Shown: positions 8,976 through 17,551 of the stretch, piece by piece
Position numbering within the stretch: the first letter of the stretch is position 1
Layout of the letters: each line of letters starts with the position of its first letter
Assembly (NCBI GenBank): GCA_944321895.1
Contig: CALUNA010000004.1
Span: forward strand, 1-64,000
DNA length: 64,000 nucleotides
Direction of reading: 5' to 3'
Source of the DNA: an uncultured Bacteroidales bacterium
GTDB taxonomy: Bacteria; Bacteroidota; Bacteroidia; Bacteroidales; Paludibacteraceae
Position numbers and translations under genes: made by a program
The notes under the pieces: model-generated
Seen by the model: only the letters and a program-made list of their open reading frames with translations
Told to the model about the DNA's origin: nothing
The model's database searches: none

Positions 8976-9881
8976 ATGAAATTGATTTCACAACTTCGCC
9001 GGCGTTGGGCGCGTTTCCTGCACAACGATGAGCTGAAACAGAAAATATATTCCATCGTTTTTGAGTCGGACACACCCAAAGGAAGACTGTTTGATATCAT
9101 TTTGATGGGCAGTATTATCCTCAGTGTGTTGCTGGTTATTCTGGAAAGCATGCATATATTCCCGCCATCGGCGAATCTCGTTCTGAAAATATTGGAATAT
9201 CTGCTTACGCTGTTTTTTACCATTGAATATCTGGCCCGTATTTATTGTCTGAAACAACCGCTCAAATACATTTTCAGTTTTTTCGGCATCGTTGATTTAC
9301 TGGCAACTTTACCAGTCTATTTGAGTTTTTTCCTGGCGGGTTCGCAATACCTGCTTGTTATTCGTGCCTTCCGTTTGATCCGTGTTTTCAGGGTATTCAA
9401 GTTGTTCCTTTTTATCAGGGAAGGGAATTTGCTTTTGCGTTCCCTCTGGATGAGCATGCCGAAAATCCTGATTTTTTTCTTTTTCGTGCTTATTTTGGTT
9501 ACTTCCATGGGTACTGTCATGTATATGATTGAGGGCACATTGCCCGATTCTGCCTTCAACAATATCCCGAACAGTATTTATTGGGCTATTGTAACCATGA
9601 CTACGGTCGGTTATGGCGATATAACGCCCGTTACGCCGGTGGGGCGTTTCCTGTCGGCGGTGATTATGCTGATCGGCTACACGATTATTGCCGTGCCTAC
9701 CGGTATCGTTTCGGCCACGATGGTACGGCAATACAAGCATCAGGCAAAACGTCGCTGTCCTGCTTGTCATAGGGAAGGGCACGAACCGGAAGCCTTGTAT
9801 TGCAAGTATTGCGGGGCGCAATTGGATGAGGAAGTCGCGGAGGGCGAACCAAACGACCGGCCAAGTGATGGGAAATTCTGA
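8976..9881 (+). CDS. Voltage-gated potassium channel-like protein with C-terminal zinc ribbon
   Basis: A 301-residue inner-membrane channel subunit of the six-helix type. S1-S4 span about 40-140, with a positively charged S4 (RAFRLIRVFRVFK, 130-142). The pore helix is followed by the potassium selectivity filter TVGYGD at 210-215, and S6 is at 222-246. After a basic linker, the cytoplasmic tail carries CPAC and CKYC (C261, C264, C276, C279), a zinc-ribbon-like four-cysteine site. I use the ATG at 8976; a TTG five codons upstream is less likely given the promoter at 8943-8950. Potassium selectivity follows from the filter. The role of the ribbon is unknown. Confidence 0.9.
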   Translation: MKLISQLRRRWARFLHNDELKQKIYSIVFESDTPKGRLFDIILMGSIILSVLLVILESMHIFPPSANLVLKILEYLLTLFFTIEYLARIYCLKQPLKYIFSFFGIVDLLATLPVYLSFFLAGSQYLLVIRAFRLIRVFRVFKLFLFIREGNLLLRSLWMSMPKILIFFFFVLILVTSMGTVMYMIEGTLPDSAFNNIPNSIYWAIVTMTTVGYGDITPVTPVGRFLSAVIMLIGYTIIAVPTGIVSATMVRQYKHQAKRRCPACHREGHEPEALYCKYCGAQLDEEVAEGEPNDRPSDGKF

Positions 9882-9919
9882 CCGGCCGGCATGAAACCAG
9901 CCGGTGTGAAAGTTGTTTT

Positions 9920-10906
9920 ATGACTGAACTGAGGAAAATTCCCAATGTGGGAAAACGGACAGAACAGGATTTGATAGCGATGGGCTACACTACCATCGCG
10001 TCTCTGCGTGGCAAGTGGGCGGAAGACCTTTATGCAGAAGAATGCCGTTTGCGTGGTTGCGTCTTGGACCGCTGCCAATTGTACCTTTATCGTGCAGTGG
10101 AGTATTTTGTGAATACGGAAAATCCTGATCCAGCCAGATGCAAATGGTGGTTGTGGAAAGACGAATTTACAGAACCATCGCCCTGTGGGGCTGTCTGTGC
10201 GGAGTGCGGCAATTTTCCAACTGTTTGTGGCGGTTGCCGGAAAATACGCGGCAAGGTGTTTTGGTTGCAGTTTACCGGAAACAAGTCATGTCCTGTTTAC
10301 CAATGTTGCCGTGAAAAGAAAAAACGGAATTGTGGCGGGTGTCCTGAATTGCCTTGTGCCCGTTTCATGAAAGACCCGACAATATCGGACGAGGAGAACG
10401 AAGTTCATTTGCAAAAGATGTTGGAACGTCTGGAAAAAATCACTATCCGTCCCCTTCGCTTGTACGAAACTCACCTGTTGCGTGACTTCCTTTACGAGGC
10501 CATCTATCTGCCCGATGGTACGCCGCCTCCGCCCCGCAGTGTCATCGACTTGCCTGAGCTGCAAGTCTATATTCAGGACTTCGGTAACCGCTTGGACGAT
10601 CATTGTTTGGTGGCCGAAAACTCCGGCAAAGTAGTTGGTGCCGTTTGGGTTCGCCAAATGAAGGACTATGGGCATGTGGATGACCACACGCCTTCGCTTG
10701 CCATTTCCCTCTACCCGTCATTCCGCGGGAAAGGAATCGGTACCCTCCTGATGCGGGAAATGATAGACCTGTTGCATACCAAAGGTTACAAACAGGTTTC
10801 TCTCTCAGTGCAGAAAGCCAATCCTGCTGCCCACCTTTACCGCCGTCTCGGATTCGAAACGGTTCGGGAAACAGAAGAAGAGTATATTATGAAATGCAAT
10901 TTATAA
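9920..10906 (+). CDS. Three-domain protein: helix-hairpin-helix (Cdd1-like), DUF3795-like, GNAT
   Basis: A 328-residue fusion. Residues 1-80 resemble the Cdd1/'pathogenicity locus' helix-hairpin-helix family (LRKIPNVGKRTEQDLIAMG). Residues 85-170 are a cysteine-rich DUF3795-like module (C89, C93, C96, C103, C106, C124, C129, C130, C138, C141, C146), presumably metal-binding. Residues 174-328 are a GNAT acetyltransferase with the acetyl-CoA loop RGKGIG and the late motif AAHLYRRLGFETV. Each part is common alone in anaerobes. The three together in one chain are unusual in my experience. The ATG at 9920 follows the channel gene by 38 bases. No substrate can be assigned. Confidence 0.85.
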   Translation: MTELRKIPNVGKRTEQDLIAMGYTTIASLRGKWAEDLYAEECRLRGCVLDRCQLYLYRAVEYFVNTENPDPARCKWWLWKDEFTEPSPCGAVCAECGNFPTVCGGCRKIRGKVFWLQFTGNKSCPVYQCCREKKKRNCGGCPELPCARFMKDPTISDEENEVHLQKMLERLEKITIRPLRLYETHLLRDFLYEAIYLPDGTPPPPRSVIDLPELQVYIQDFGNRLDDHCLVAENSGKVVGAVWVRQMKDYGHVDDHTPSLAISLYPSFRGKGIGTLLMREMIDLLHTKGYKQVSLSVQKANPAAHLYRRLGFETVRETEEEYIMKCNL

Positions 10907-11001
10907 CACCTTGGTTTATGAAAAGACGTTTATAGAAACTCAACAGCATTTGTTCCTAAAATAGCTTGATTTTCAATCCTTAGGAAGAATAAAACGTCAA
11001 C

Positions 11002-11214
11002 TTGTCCACATCGTCCAGTTCATTTGTATGGCGCGGATATATTCCTGCCATCGTATCCACGGCATTATGCTTGCCCTATTGTATCTGGGCGATACATGAC
11101 ACATGTCTGTTCTTTTCCCCACACCAACTGTTTTTCTATGCATTGTTGGGTATCTTGCTTGGCGGGCTGAACTTAACAGGGATGCACAAACTTGTTGGCC
11201 GTATGCTCCGTTAG
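11002..11214 (+). pseudogene. Possible remnant of a membrane-protein gene
   Basis: A 70-codon open frame with two hydrophobic stretches (IPAIVSTALCLPYCIWAI and LFFYALLGILLGGLNL) ending in a basic tail, as the C-terminus of a multi-spanning protein would. It has only a TTG near its 5' end, no ribosome-binding site, and a stop just upstream at 10990. It overlaps the end of the minus-strand gene by 4 bases. It may equally be chance coding potential. The rest of 10907-11210 holds nothing I recognise. Confidence 0.25.
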
Positions 11215-11822
11215 TTTTCCCCCTCAATTTCCATTGTCTGCATTTGTTCTTTTGTTGTACCGAATTTCTGCCCGAAGCGTTTCCAGTAGATAGTGGATGC
11301 CATTAGAAACAGTTTTTTCGTGAGCGGCATTGTAGCCCGGATCAACTGGTAGTTTTTGCTTGCAATGGATTGTGCCAGCTTGCGGATGTTTCTGGTTGCC
11401 ACATACCGGAAAGGCGTGTCCAATATTGCTTCGCCACTGCCAAGCATAAGGATGGAACCTATGATATAATGATTCTGGTGGCAAAAGAATTTCATCATCC
11501 GGATTGCAACCTTGTTTTGCTGGTATTCCAGAAAACCGCAATTGATAAGTATTGATATTACGGGTTTGCGTCGTGGCGGATTGGCTTCCAGCGTTTTCAG
11601 GAAGTTCAGGAAAACTACCGGCAAAGAATCCGCATAAAGAGGAAAAACGAACAATACATCCGAATAATCCTCCATTTTGGCGCAAAGCTCCAGATGGTTC
11701 TTCTTGGTGATGTTGTAGTATTCTGTTTCAGCGGTGCAATATTTGCTGAAAATTTCCGCATAACGCTTTGAATTTGATTTCGGCGCTCTCGGGCTGCCGT
11801 TTAGTATCATTATTTTTCCCAT
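11211..11822 (-). CDS. Flavodoxin-like NAD(P)H-dependent oxidoreductase
   Basis: A 203-residue flavoprotein of the NADPH-dependent FMN reductase/flavodoxin-like fold: it opens with MGKIMILNGSPRAPKSNSKRY, whose GSPR segment is the FMN phosphate loop, followed by DVLFVFPLYADSLPVVFLNFLK. The C-terminal third, rich in basic and aromatic residues, is less typical. It overlaps the upstream gene by 13 bases, so the two are translationally coupled and probably act together. Substrate unknown. Confidence 0.75.
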   Translation of the reverse strand: MGKIMILNGSPRAPKSNSKRYAEIFSKYCTAETEYYNITKKNHLELCAKMEDYSDVLFVFPLYADSLPVVFLNFLKTLEANPPRRKPVISILINCGFLEYQQNKVAIRMMKFFCHQNHYIIGSILMLGSGEAILDTPFRYVATRNIRKLAQSIASKNYQLIRATMPLTKKLFLMASTIYWKRFGQKFGTTKEQMQTMEIEGEN

Positions 11823-12322
11823 TTCTCTAAAATTCTTTTTACCTGGTCCTCAACCATGGATTCTGTTGTGAATATGATTTCGTGGCTGCTGAAACTCATG
11901 TTGCTGGCATTACGCGCCACCAGTTGCCGGAAAATATCCTTTTCTTCGTCTGAGATATTACCGTAGGCAATGATAGTGGCTTCCTTGGGAACAACGGCGC
12001 GTTGCACGTGATGAGTCTCACCGTTGTGAATGCGTATGAATGCCTGTTGCACCGGAATGGCACGTTCCAGCATTGTTTTCATTATGGTATCGTAACCTCC
12101 GTATTTCAGACGGCTGACATAAAGAACCTTGTCACTTTTTGCAATGCATGGATATACCTTGGTGGCATCGTCTCTGATTACGCATTTGCCCGGTGTTTTT
12201 GTCCAGCAACCGAAGCATCCCATGCAATTGGCTATTTTTAGGGACGACAAATCAAAATACCGGGTCTCACTGTCTTGCCGGATACTTATGTCCAGCGGTT
12301 TGTCGCTCATAATTAGTCTCAT
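11810..12322 (-). CDS. Flavodoxin-family protein with CxGCFGCW motif
   Basis: A 170-residue protein with the signature CMGCFGCWTKTPGKC near residues 33-47, then VLYVSRLKYGGYDTIMKTMLER, the pattern of flavodoxin-family NAD(P)H oxidoreductases whose cysteines may bind a cluster or act in redox. The N-terminus begins in the region where relatives have the flavin loop but lacks a GSPR motif, so flavin may be bound differently or shared with its partner. ATG at 12322; it overlaps the next gene by 13 bases. No convincing promoter was seen upstream. Confidence 0.7.
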   Translation of the reverse strand: MRLIMSDKPLDISIRQDSETRYFDLSSLKIANCMGCFGCWTKTPGKCVIRDDATKVYPCIAKSDKVLYVSRLKYGGYDTIMKTMLERAIPVQQAFIRIHNGETHHVQRAVVPKEATIIAYGNISDEEKDIFRQLVARNASNMSFSSHEIIFTTESMVEDQVKRILEKWEK

Positions 12323-12693
12323 AATCTGTTATATGTGTTATGGGGTTTTGTTGTCTTGTTTATATTTCGGTTATGGCCTTTGGCAATAAATATGCCAATT
12401 TTTTTTATATGAATTTGAAAGATTCATGGATTTGGAGAATGGAAAAAGCAATACAAAGTAGTGCTGGTAATAAAGTGTTTTCCAATGTTATTCTTGTTGT
12501 TGTGAAATTAGATTGTTTATTTTATAGACTCTGTCCAAAATCTTTGTGTAAATGGAAACAGGATTCAGTTATAAGTTTCTTCTTATATCTGGATTCTGTT
12601 TCCAAAAATAGTGATAAATTGATTCATAAGGGGTTAGCACCATGAGTTAGTAATAAACTGTGAATTTTTACCCTTTTACTTGATTATTTAATA
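12323..12693. other. AT-rich intergenic stretch between flavoprotein pair and helicase gene
   Basis: About 370 bases of low-GC DNA. A 101-codon open frame on the plus strand (12340-12645) has no family resemblance and overlaps a long hairpin, so I do not call it a gene. The main structure is the inverted repeat at 12553-12604. Confidence 0.5.
12553..12604. repeat. Long imperfect inverted repeat
   Basis: TGGAAACAGGATTCAG (12553-12568) pairs with CTGGATTCTGTTTCCA (12589-12604) through 16 positions, two of them G-T. After a one-base mismatch TATAAG pairs with CTTATA, leaving a 6-base loop, for a stem of about 22 pairs. It could be a terminator-like end of the helicase transcript or the remnant of a small inverted-repeat element. 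Confidence 0.6.
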
Positions 12694-15600
12694 CTACTCT
12701 TGGTTTTCTTTAATCCATTTTTTTATTTCATCAATACAATATTGTATATTGTCTCGTATTTGATAAACCCAAAAACGTTTAACGTCCCAACCTAACTCGT
12801 ACATGCGTTGATTACGAATTTGATCTCTGTAACACAATTCTCCATTCCATGCCTTGTGATAATGTTCTCCATCAACTTCAATATCAAGTTTTTTCCCATT
12901 AGGTAGAATTAAAGCCATATCCAAACGATATTTGTCAATTTTATATTGAATTTTAGGCTCTATTCCTTCTTTTGAAAGAGCATTGAATAGAATTTCTTCC
13001 CATTCTGATTCAAATGTAGCACAACAATCAGTTTCTTGTTCTATTTTTTTTGTTTGGCTTAAATAATAATCTGTGAAATGTCTTAAATATTCTACATTGC
13101 AGTGTTGACAATAATCCATATTTCCCACAACAATAAGAACGGCTCTAGCTCTTGTTATAGCAACATTAAATAAGTTGCCATTGTTTCTTAAAAAGGAAAA
13201 AGCCCCATCTGTCGTTCCTTGTGAAATAACTGTTGAAAATAACATGATGTCTCTTTCATCTCCTTGGAATTTATGTACTGTATCTGCTAGGATATCATGA
13301 TTTAATAGATACTCGTCTTGCTCTATGAGACTTTTTATATATTCGGCTTGTGCTTTAAATGGTGTAACAACTCCTATGCTCCCAGTATATCCTTTAGATA
13401 GTAAATTTTTAATTTCTAGGATTACTCTTTTAGCTTCTTCCTCGTTTTTTAGTGAACCACCAGATGGACGTTTAGCTTCTCCAACGACATCAATCCATCT
13501 TAATCCAGGATTATCACCTTGGGGATATTTTAAATGCTGGTAGTTTGTTGCGATTCGTAATCTTCCTCCATAAAATTCTTTATTGGAGAATCCAATAATG
13601 TCATTATGGCTACGATGATGATCTTTTAGCATAACCAAGTTGTCATTGCAAATTTCTATTGCTTTCCCAAAAAGCGAACATTGAGAATAACTCCAATTCG
13701 TATGAATATTGTATTTGTTAAGCAAATCAATGTCTTGTCTCTTTGTTAATGTACTAATATGAGTGAGTTGTTTATCATCTCCAATAATAACAGCACGTTT
13801 AGCCCTATATAATAATGGGAGCATTGATGCAATATCACATTGGCTAGCTTCATCTATTACAACACATTCAAAACAACCAGGTGTGAATGGGATTCTATTT
13901 TTTGCTGATAGAGCTGTTACTGCCCAACATTTTAAGGTCTTTGATATTGTAGATTGAAGAGAGTTGAAATTTTTTCGGATATTAGGATATTGATTTAGAT
14001 CTGGTACTCCCGTAATTAGGTTTATTGCTTGGATATATTCATTCATTTTTTTACGTGTTTCAGAATTTATATTCAGTCCTTGAATAGAAAGCCATGAGTT
14101 CCAGAGTTGTTCGGCTAATTGTGAAAGTCTTTCTTGACACCTCCACAATTCTAGATCGTAAATTTCGCTAGGGGTTGTTTCGCTCAAATTATTAAGGCTT
14201 GTGATGTATTTATTGGAATCCTCAATAAAGGTAACAAATTCGTTAATGTCATTAGATACAGAATCCAGATTAGTGTCGTCAGTGTCATTAAATGATGGTA
14301 AAGGATTGATGCTATATTTATTTAATTCTATATTTAATTTCTCAATGCTTTCTTCAGCTATTTTATACCTGTTAGATTTGCAAAAGGGCCAAAATAGACG
14401 TGTTAGGAATGGTTGTTTGTCTTTTTGCGCAGCGTTATACGATATTTGGCAATCAGAAAAGGTCTTTTTTAATTGTTCAATATTGTATATATCTACTTTA
14501 TTAATCCATTGTCCATATTTTTCCCTTCTATCATAAATGACATTTTCTAATTTATCAACTTTATTACGTAACGCAATAACCTTGTGTTTTTCTTCCAGAT
14601 ATTTGTCATATTCATTTATTACCTTTGAATATGAATTATTTAGATGTTCAAAATTATCTTTGTCTTCTTGAGTGACTGTTTGAAAATCTAAAAATTGTCT
14701 TATAAAATGAGAGAATCGAACTGCATATTGATTGGCGTTTCCAACACGAAGCATTACAGGATGTCCTGAAATGTTGTTAAGCCTAGTTTCTACAACATCA
14801 ACGGCTTTGTTGTTCTTGGATGTAAACAACACATTTTTATTCCTTTTTATTAGGTTTATTAGTATATTAGTTACAACCTGAGACTTCCCCGTCCCAGGAG
14901 GTCCTGTTATGACCGTTAAAGAATCTTGTAAACTATGTGAGACTGCTTCATATTGTTCTGTGTTCATGGGTAAGACGGAAAGAATTTCAGATTGTTTTGT
15001 CCTTTCGGAATTAACTGCAGGAATCCCATATATCCATTGATATAAAGCCGTCTCTTTAAATGAGTTTGTATCTAATTTCATTAGCATTGATAACTCTTCT
15101 ACTAATCCGGCTGTATAAGGTGAGCGTTGGCTATTTATTACTATAGCAGTATTATAAATCCCATCTTCACAATTAGCAGGAATGCCATTTGTAAAAGATA
15201 ATGACTCTGGATCAGGTTTTTCTTTCCATGGCCACTGGGGACGAATATCTTCAAGGGCAAAAACTAAGTCATCTAAAGATAGCTCAGCATCTGGATCATC
15301 CATACATAGGTCTCTTTCTATTTGAATAAGATTGTTAATTTGTTCGTCAATGTCTCTAGATGAAAAATTACTGATGACTTCCATATTTATGTTTGGTATA
15401 CAGCTCAGATTTATGCCACTACTGTCTGTTTCAATTTCATGAATAAAGATAGGTGCAATCTTTTTATATCTACCATTTCTCCCTGTTATAGTATATATTT
15501 GTACAGGATATCCTAGGTAAGATATTATATTGCGATCTGTGTTCGCTTTCCTGATTAGCTCGTTTGCTTGTTCACCAAAAGAATGTGGATCAATATTTTG

Positions 15601-15933
15601 AACTGTTTTATAATCTGTTGTATATAATGAGGTGAGAAATGCTGATATTTTATTATTATCCTCTAAATTAATACAACTTAGGTAATAGCGACAAAGATTG
15701 TATAGGTTTTTGTCGACATGTGTATCATCTGTTTTTTGTGGCGGGCGAATGTTTGGATTGTTTATATGCCATTGATATTTTGCATCAACAAAAAGTTCTT
15801 TCCCCTTGAGTGAATATAAAATAGAGTTGATCTCTTTTTTATTGACATTAAAACTATGGGCTAAATCTTTAGCCTTTAATCCATCGTTAGTACTCAATGC
15901 TTGGATTATTTTGTTTTTTAACGATTCTGTCAT
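12694..15933 (-). CDS. Superfamily 1 helicase with C-terminal Vsr/DUF559-like nuclease, probable antiphage protein
   Basis: 1079 residues. Residues 1-57 form a winged-helix-like N-terminus. A middle region of unknown fold follows. The UPF1/DNA2-type helicase core has Walker A GPPGTGKS at 344-351, Walker B DEAS at 694-697, motif III GDDKQL at 718-723, HKFQGDERD at 887-895 and motif VI AITRAR at 925-930. A long helical insert occupies about 420-660. Residues 975-1079 form a PD-(D/E)XK nuclease of the Vsr/DUF559 type, with D1005, E1019 and D1021 in LDIEVDGEHYH and the late GWDVKRFW. The order matches the helicase-Vsr proteins reported as antiviral (the Hhe type, DUF4011-helicase-Vsr), but I cannot confirm a DUF4011 domain. 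The gene is strikingly AT-rich next to its neighbours, suggesting horizontal transfer. Function in defence is inference. Confidence 0.85.
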   Translation of the reverse strand: MTESLKNKIIQALSTNDGLKAKDLAHSFNVNKKEINSILYSLKGKELFVDAKYQWHINNPNIRPPQKTDDTHVDKNLYNLCRYYLSCINLEDNNKISAFLTSLYTTDYKTVQNIDPHSFGEQANELIRKANTDRNIISYLGYPVQIYTITGRNGRYKKIAPIFIHEIETDSSGINLSCIPNINMEVISNFSSRDIDEQINNLIQIERDLCMDDPDAELSLDDLVFALEDIRPQWPWKEKPDPESLSFTNGIPANCEDGIYNTAIVINSQRSPYTAGLVEELSMLMKLDTNSFKETALYQWIYGIPAVNSERTKQSEILSVLPMNTEQYEAVSHSLQDSLTVITGPPGTGKSQVVTNILINLIKRNKNVLFTSKNNKAVDVVETRLNNISGHPVMLRVGNANQYAVRFSHFIRQFLDFQTVTQEDKDNFEHLNNSYSKVINEYDKYLEEKHKVIALRNKVDKLENVIYDRREKYGQWINKVDIYNIEQLKKTFSDCQISYNAAQKDKQPFLTRLFWPFCKSNRYKIAEESIEKLNIELNKYSINPLPSFNDTDDTNLDSVSNDINEFVTFIEDSNKYITSLNNLSETTPSEIYDLELWRCQERLSQLAEQLWNSWLSIQGLNINSETRKKMNEYIQAINLITGVPDLNQYPNIRKNFNSLQSTISKTLKCWAVTALSAKNRIPFTPGCFECVVIDEASQCDIASMLPLLYRAKRAVIIGDDKQLTHISTLTKRQDIDLLNKYNIHTNWSYSQCSLFGKAIEICNDNLVMLKDHHRSHNDIIGFSNKEFYGGRLRIATNYQHLKYPQGDNPGLRWIDVVGEAKRPSGGSLKNEEEAKRVILEIKNLLSKGYTGSIGVVTPFKAQAEYIKSLIEQDEYLLNHDILADTVHKFQGDERDIMLFSTVISQGTTDGAFSFLRNNGNLFNVAITRARAVLIVVGNMDYCQHCNVEYLRHFTDYYLSQTKKIEQETDCCATFESEWEEILFNALSKEGIEPKIQYKIDKYRLDMALILPNGKKLDIEVDGEHYHKAWNGELCYRDQIRNQRMYELGWDVKRFWVYQIRDNIQYCIDEIKKWIKENQE

Positions 15934-16560
15934 GTATTAAAATTGTATTAGTTTAATTGTAGTTTGTTGGATTATAAAATAGCAACTCTTTTGATCTTTT
16001 ATTTGTTTCTCGATTATTACATAAAAATGATATTTTGAAAAAATCCATTAGATTAATCTTTGATCAACTATAATATGTGCTGGTTGCTTCTTGGCACAAG
16101 AGAATAATATACTTTATTGTATAGTGCTTTTTTTCCATGTTTATTTCTTGCGCATATATGTTCAACTTCATGTTGTTAGAGTGTGTTGTGGATAAAATTA
16201 TGATTCAATTTAAATGTATATACCGAAAGCCTAATATAGTGATTTTTTTTATTATTTTCCACACTGTATGTTTTTTGGGGGGGGGAGGGGTATGTGATTA
16301 GTTTTTTTTCATGAGTATTTTGTGTCTGTATTGATGTTTACTTTTCTACTCCTTACTTCATATGTGTTTGTTGGTTTTATGATTTTCCCCATAAATTATT
16401 TCTTCTTTTAAATAATAACTATGCAAAGGAAATTATTATTTTTGTTTTCTATAAATGTTTTGTATATAAATATAAAAGAGTATGTTTTTTTTAAGATTAG
16501 GTACAATCATTTATTCTCTGTATTTGCTCGGGACGCAATTTTAATGCACAAACAGCCGGT
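15934..16560. other. AT-rich noncoding region with a poly-G tract
   Basis: About 630 bases upstream of the helicase gene with no credible open frame and many T and A runs. A run of nine G (16277-16285), then A and four G, stands out. I see no matching promoter pattern for the helicase gene. It may hold an untranslated leader, a small RNA or decayed sequence. Confidence 0.5.
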
Positions 16561-17427
16561 TTAGTGTTCTTTCTTCGTGCGGAATCTTACGGGTGGGAGT
16601 CCGGTTTGGCGCAGGAAAAACTTGCCGAAGACCGACTGGTCGGAGAATCCGAGCATGTCGGCAATGGCCTTGACATCGAGGTCGGTGCTTTCCAGCAGTT
16701 TGCGTGCATCCGCACAAAGCAGTTCGGAAATGTGGAAACGCACCGTGTGTCCTGTTTTGTTTTTGACGATGCGTGACAAATAGGTAGTGGAGATGCTCAG
16801 ATGGCTTGCATAGAAGCTTATGTCATGATGTTCGCGGTAGTGGTGCACCAAGAGTCTTTTGAAGTTGCGGAAAATTTCATTTGAGCGTTTCAAATATACG
16901 TTCGCATGTTGGTTTTTCTTGTGCAGGACATCTGCCAGTTGCAACAAAAGCAGGCTGCACAGGTGGCGTATGATTCCTTCCCTGTACAGACTTATGGCCT
17001 GGATTTGTCCGGAAAACAAGTTCAGGGTCTTTTGCAGGACGTGCGATTCCGTTGCACCTAACGGGAAAACGGGTATCCGGTAATTTCCTGTAAACAGCGA
17101 TACCTGGTTATAAACGAGTTGGCCGGCCGGCAGACTGTCGAAATATTCGGGGCGAACATATAGGCAGAGTGCGTCAAAATCAGGGCTGATGTCAGTGAGC
17201 TTGCTTGTGATGCTTGGAGTCTGTATGATAAGGTTGTCCTGACAGAGGTCGTATTCTTGATACATGTCTGACAATCTGGCTGTTCCATTGGTAACAAGGA
17301 TAAAAAAGAATCCTTTGTCCAGGCTGATTTGTTTGTAATTGCGGAGTTTGTCTCCTTGTTGCAGGCTATATGCCGGAAGCTCTTGTTGTTCCCCTGGTTG
17401 CATGAGTTTGTGAATGCTGGTTTCCAT
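16561..17427 (-). CDS. AraC-family transcriptional regulator
   Basis: A 288-residue regulator. An N-terminal sensing domain of the cupin-like AraC type (about 1-170) is followed by two helix-turn-helix motifs: HDISFYASHLSISTTYLSRI and the conserved DVKAIADMLGFSDQSVFGKF near the C-terminus. I start at the ATG at 17427, seven codons inside the longest frame, because a -7 promoter element at 17446-17453 lies too close to the earlier start. It is divergent from the membrane/kinase fusion gene at 17552 and may control it. Ligand unknown. Confidence 0.88.
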   Translation of the reverse strand: METSIHKLMQPGEQQELPAYSLQQGDKLRNYKQISLDKGFFFILVTNGTARLSDMYQEYDLCQDNLIIQTPSITSKLTDISPDFDALCLYVRPEYFDSLPAGQLVYNQVSLFTGNYRIPVFPLGATESHVLQKTLNLFSGQIQAISLYREGIIRHLCSLLLLQLADVLHKKNQHANVYLKRSNEIFRNFKRLLVHHYREHHDISFYASHLSISTTYLSRIVKNKTGHTVRFHISELLCADARKLLESTDLDVKAIADMLGFSDQSVFGKFFLRQTGLPPVRFRTKKEH

Positions 17428-17445
17428 GATTGTCCTGTTTTTCTG

Positions 17446-17453
17446 CAAAAATA
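17446..17453 (-). promoter_or_regulatory. -7 promoter element of the AraC-family gene
   Basis: TATTTTTG on the minus strand matches the -7 pattern. It sits 19 bases upstream of the chosen ATG and overlaps the divergent intergenic region. Confidence 0.6.
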
Positions 17454-17551
17454 CATGTTTTGTTTCGTTTTTGACGAATATTGGTTGTTCTTTTCCGAGT
17501 ACCGAATGGAAAAATAGCCGGAACTTTGCAGCGTTTTTATCAGCTGAAGAA

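Noticed and set aside
12340-12645. 101-codon plus-strand frame next to the helicase gene
   Set aside because: No family resemblance, overlaps a long inverted repeat, and has no ribosome-binding or promoter signal.
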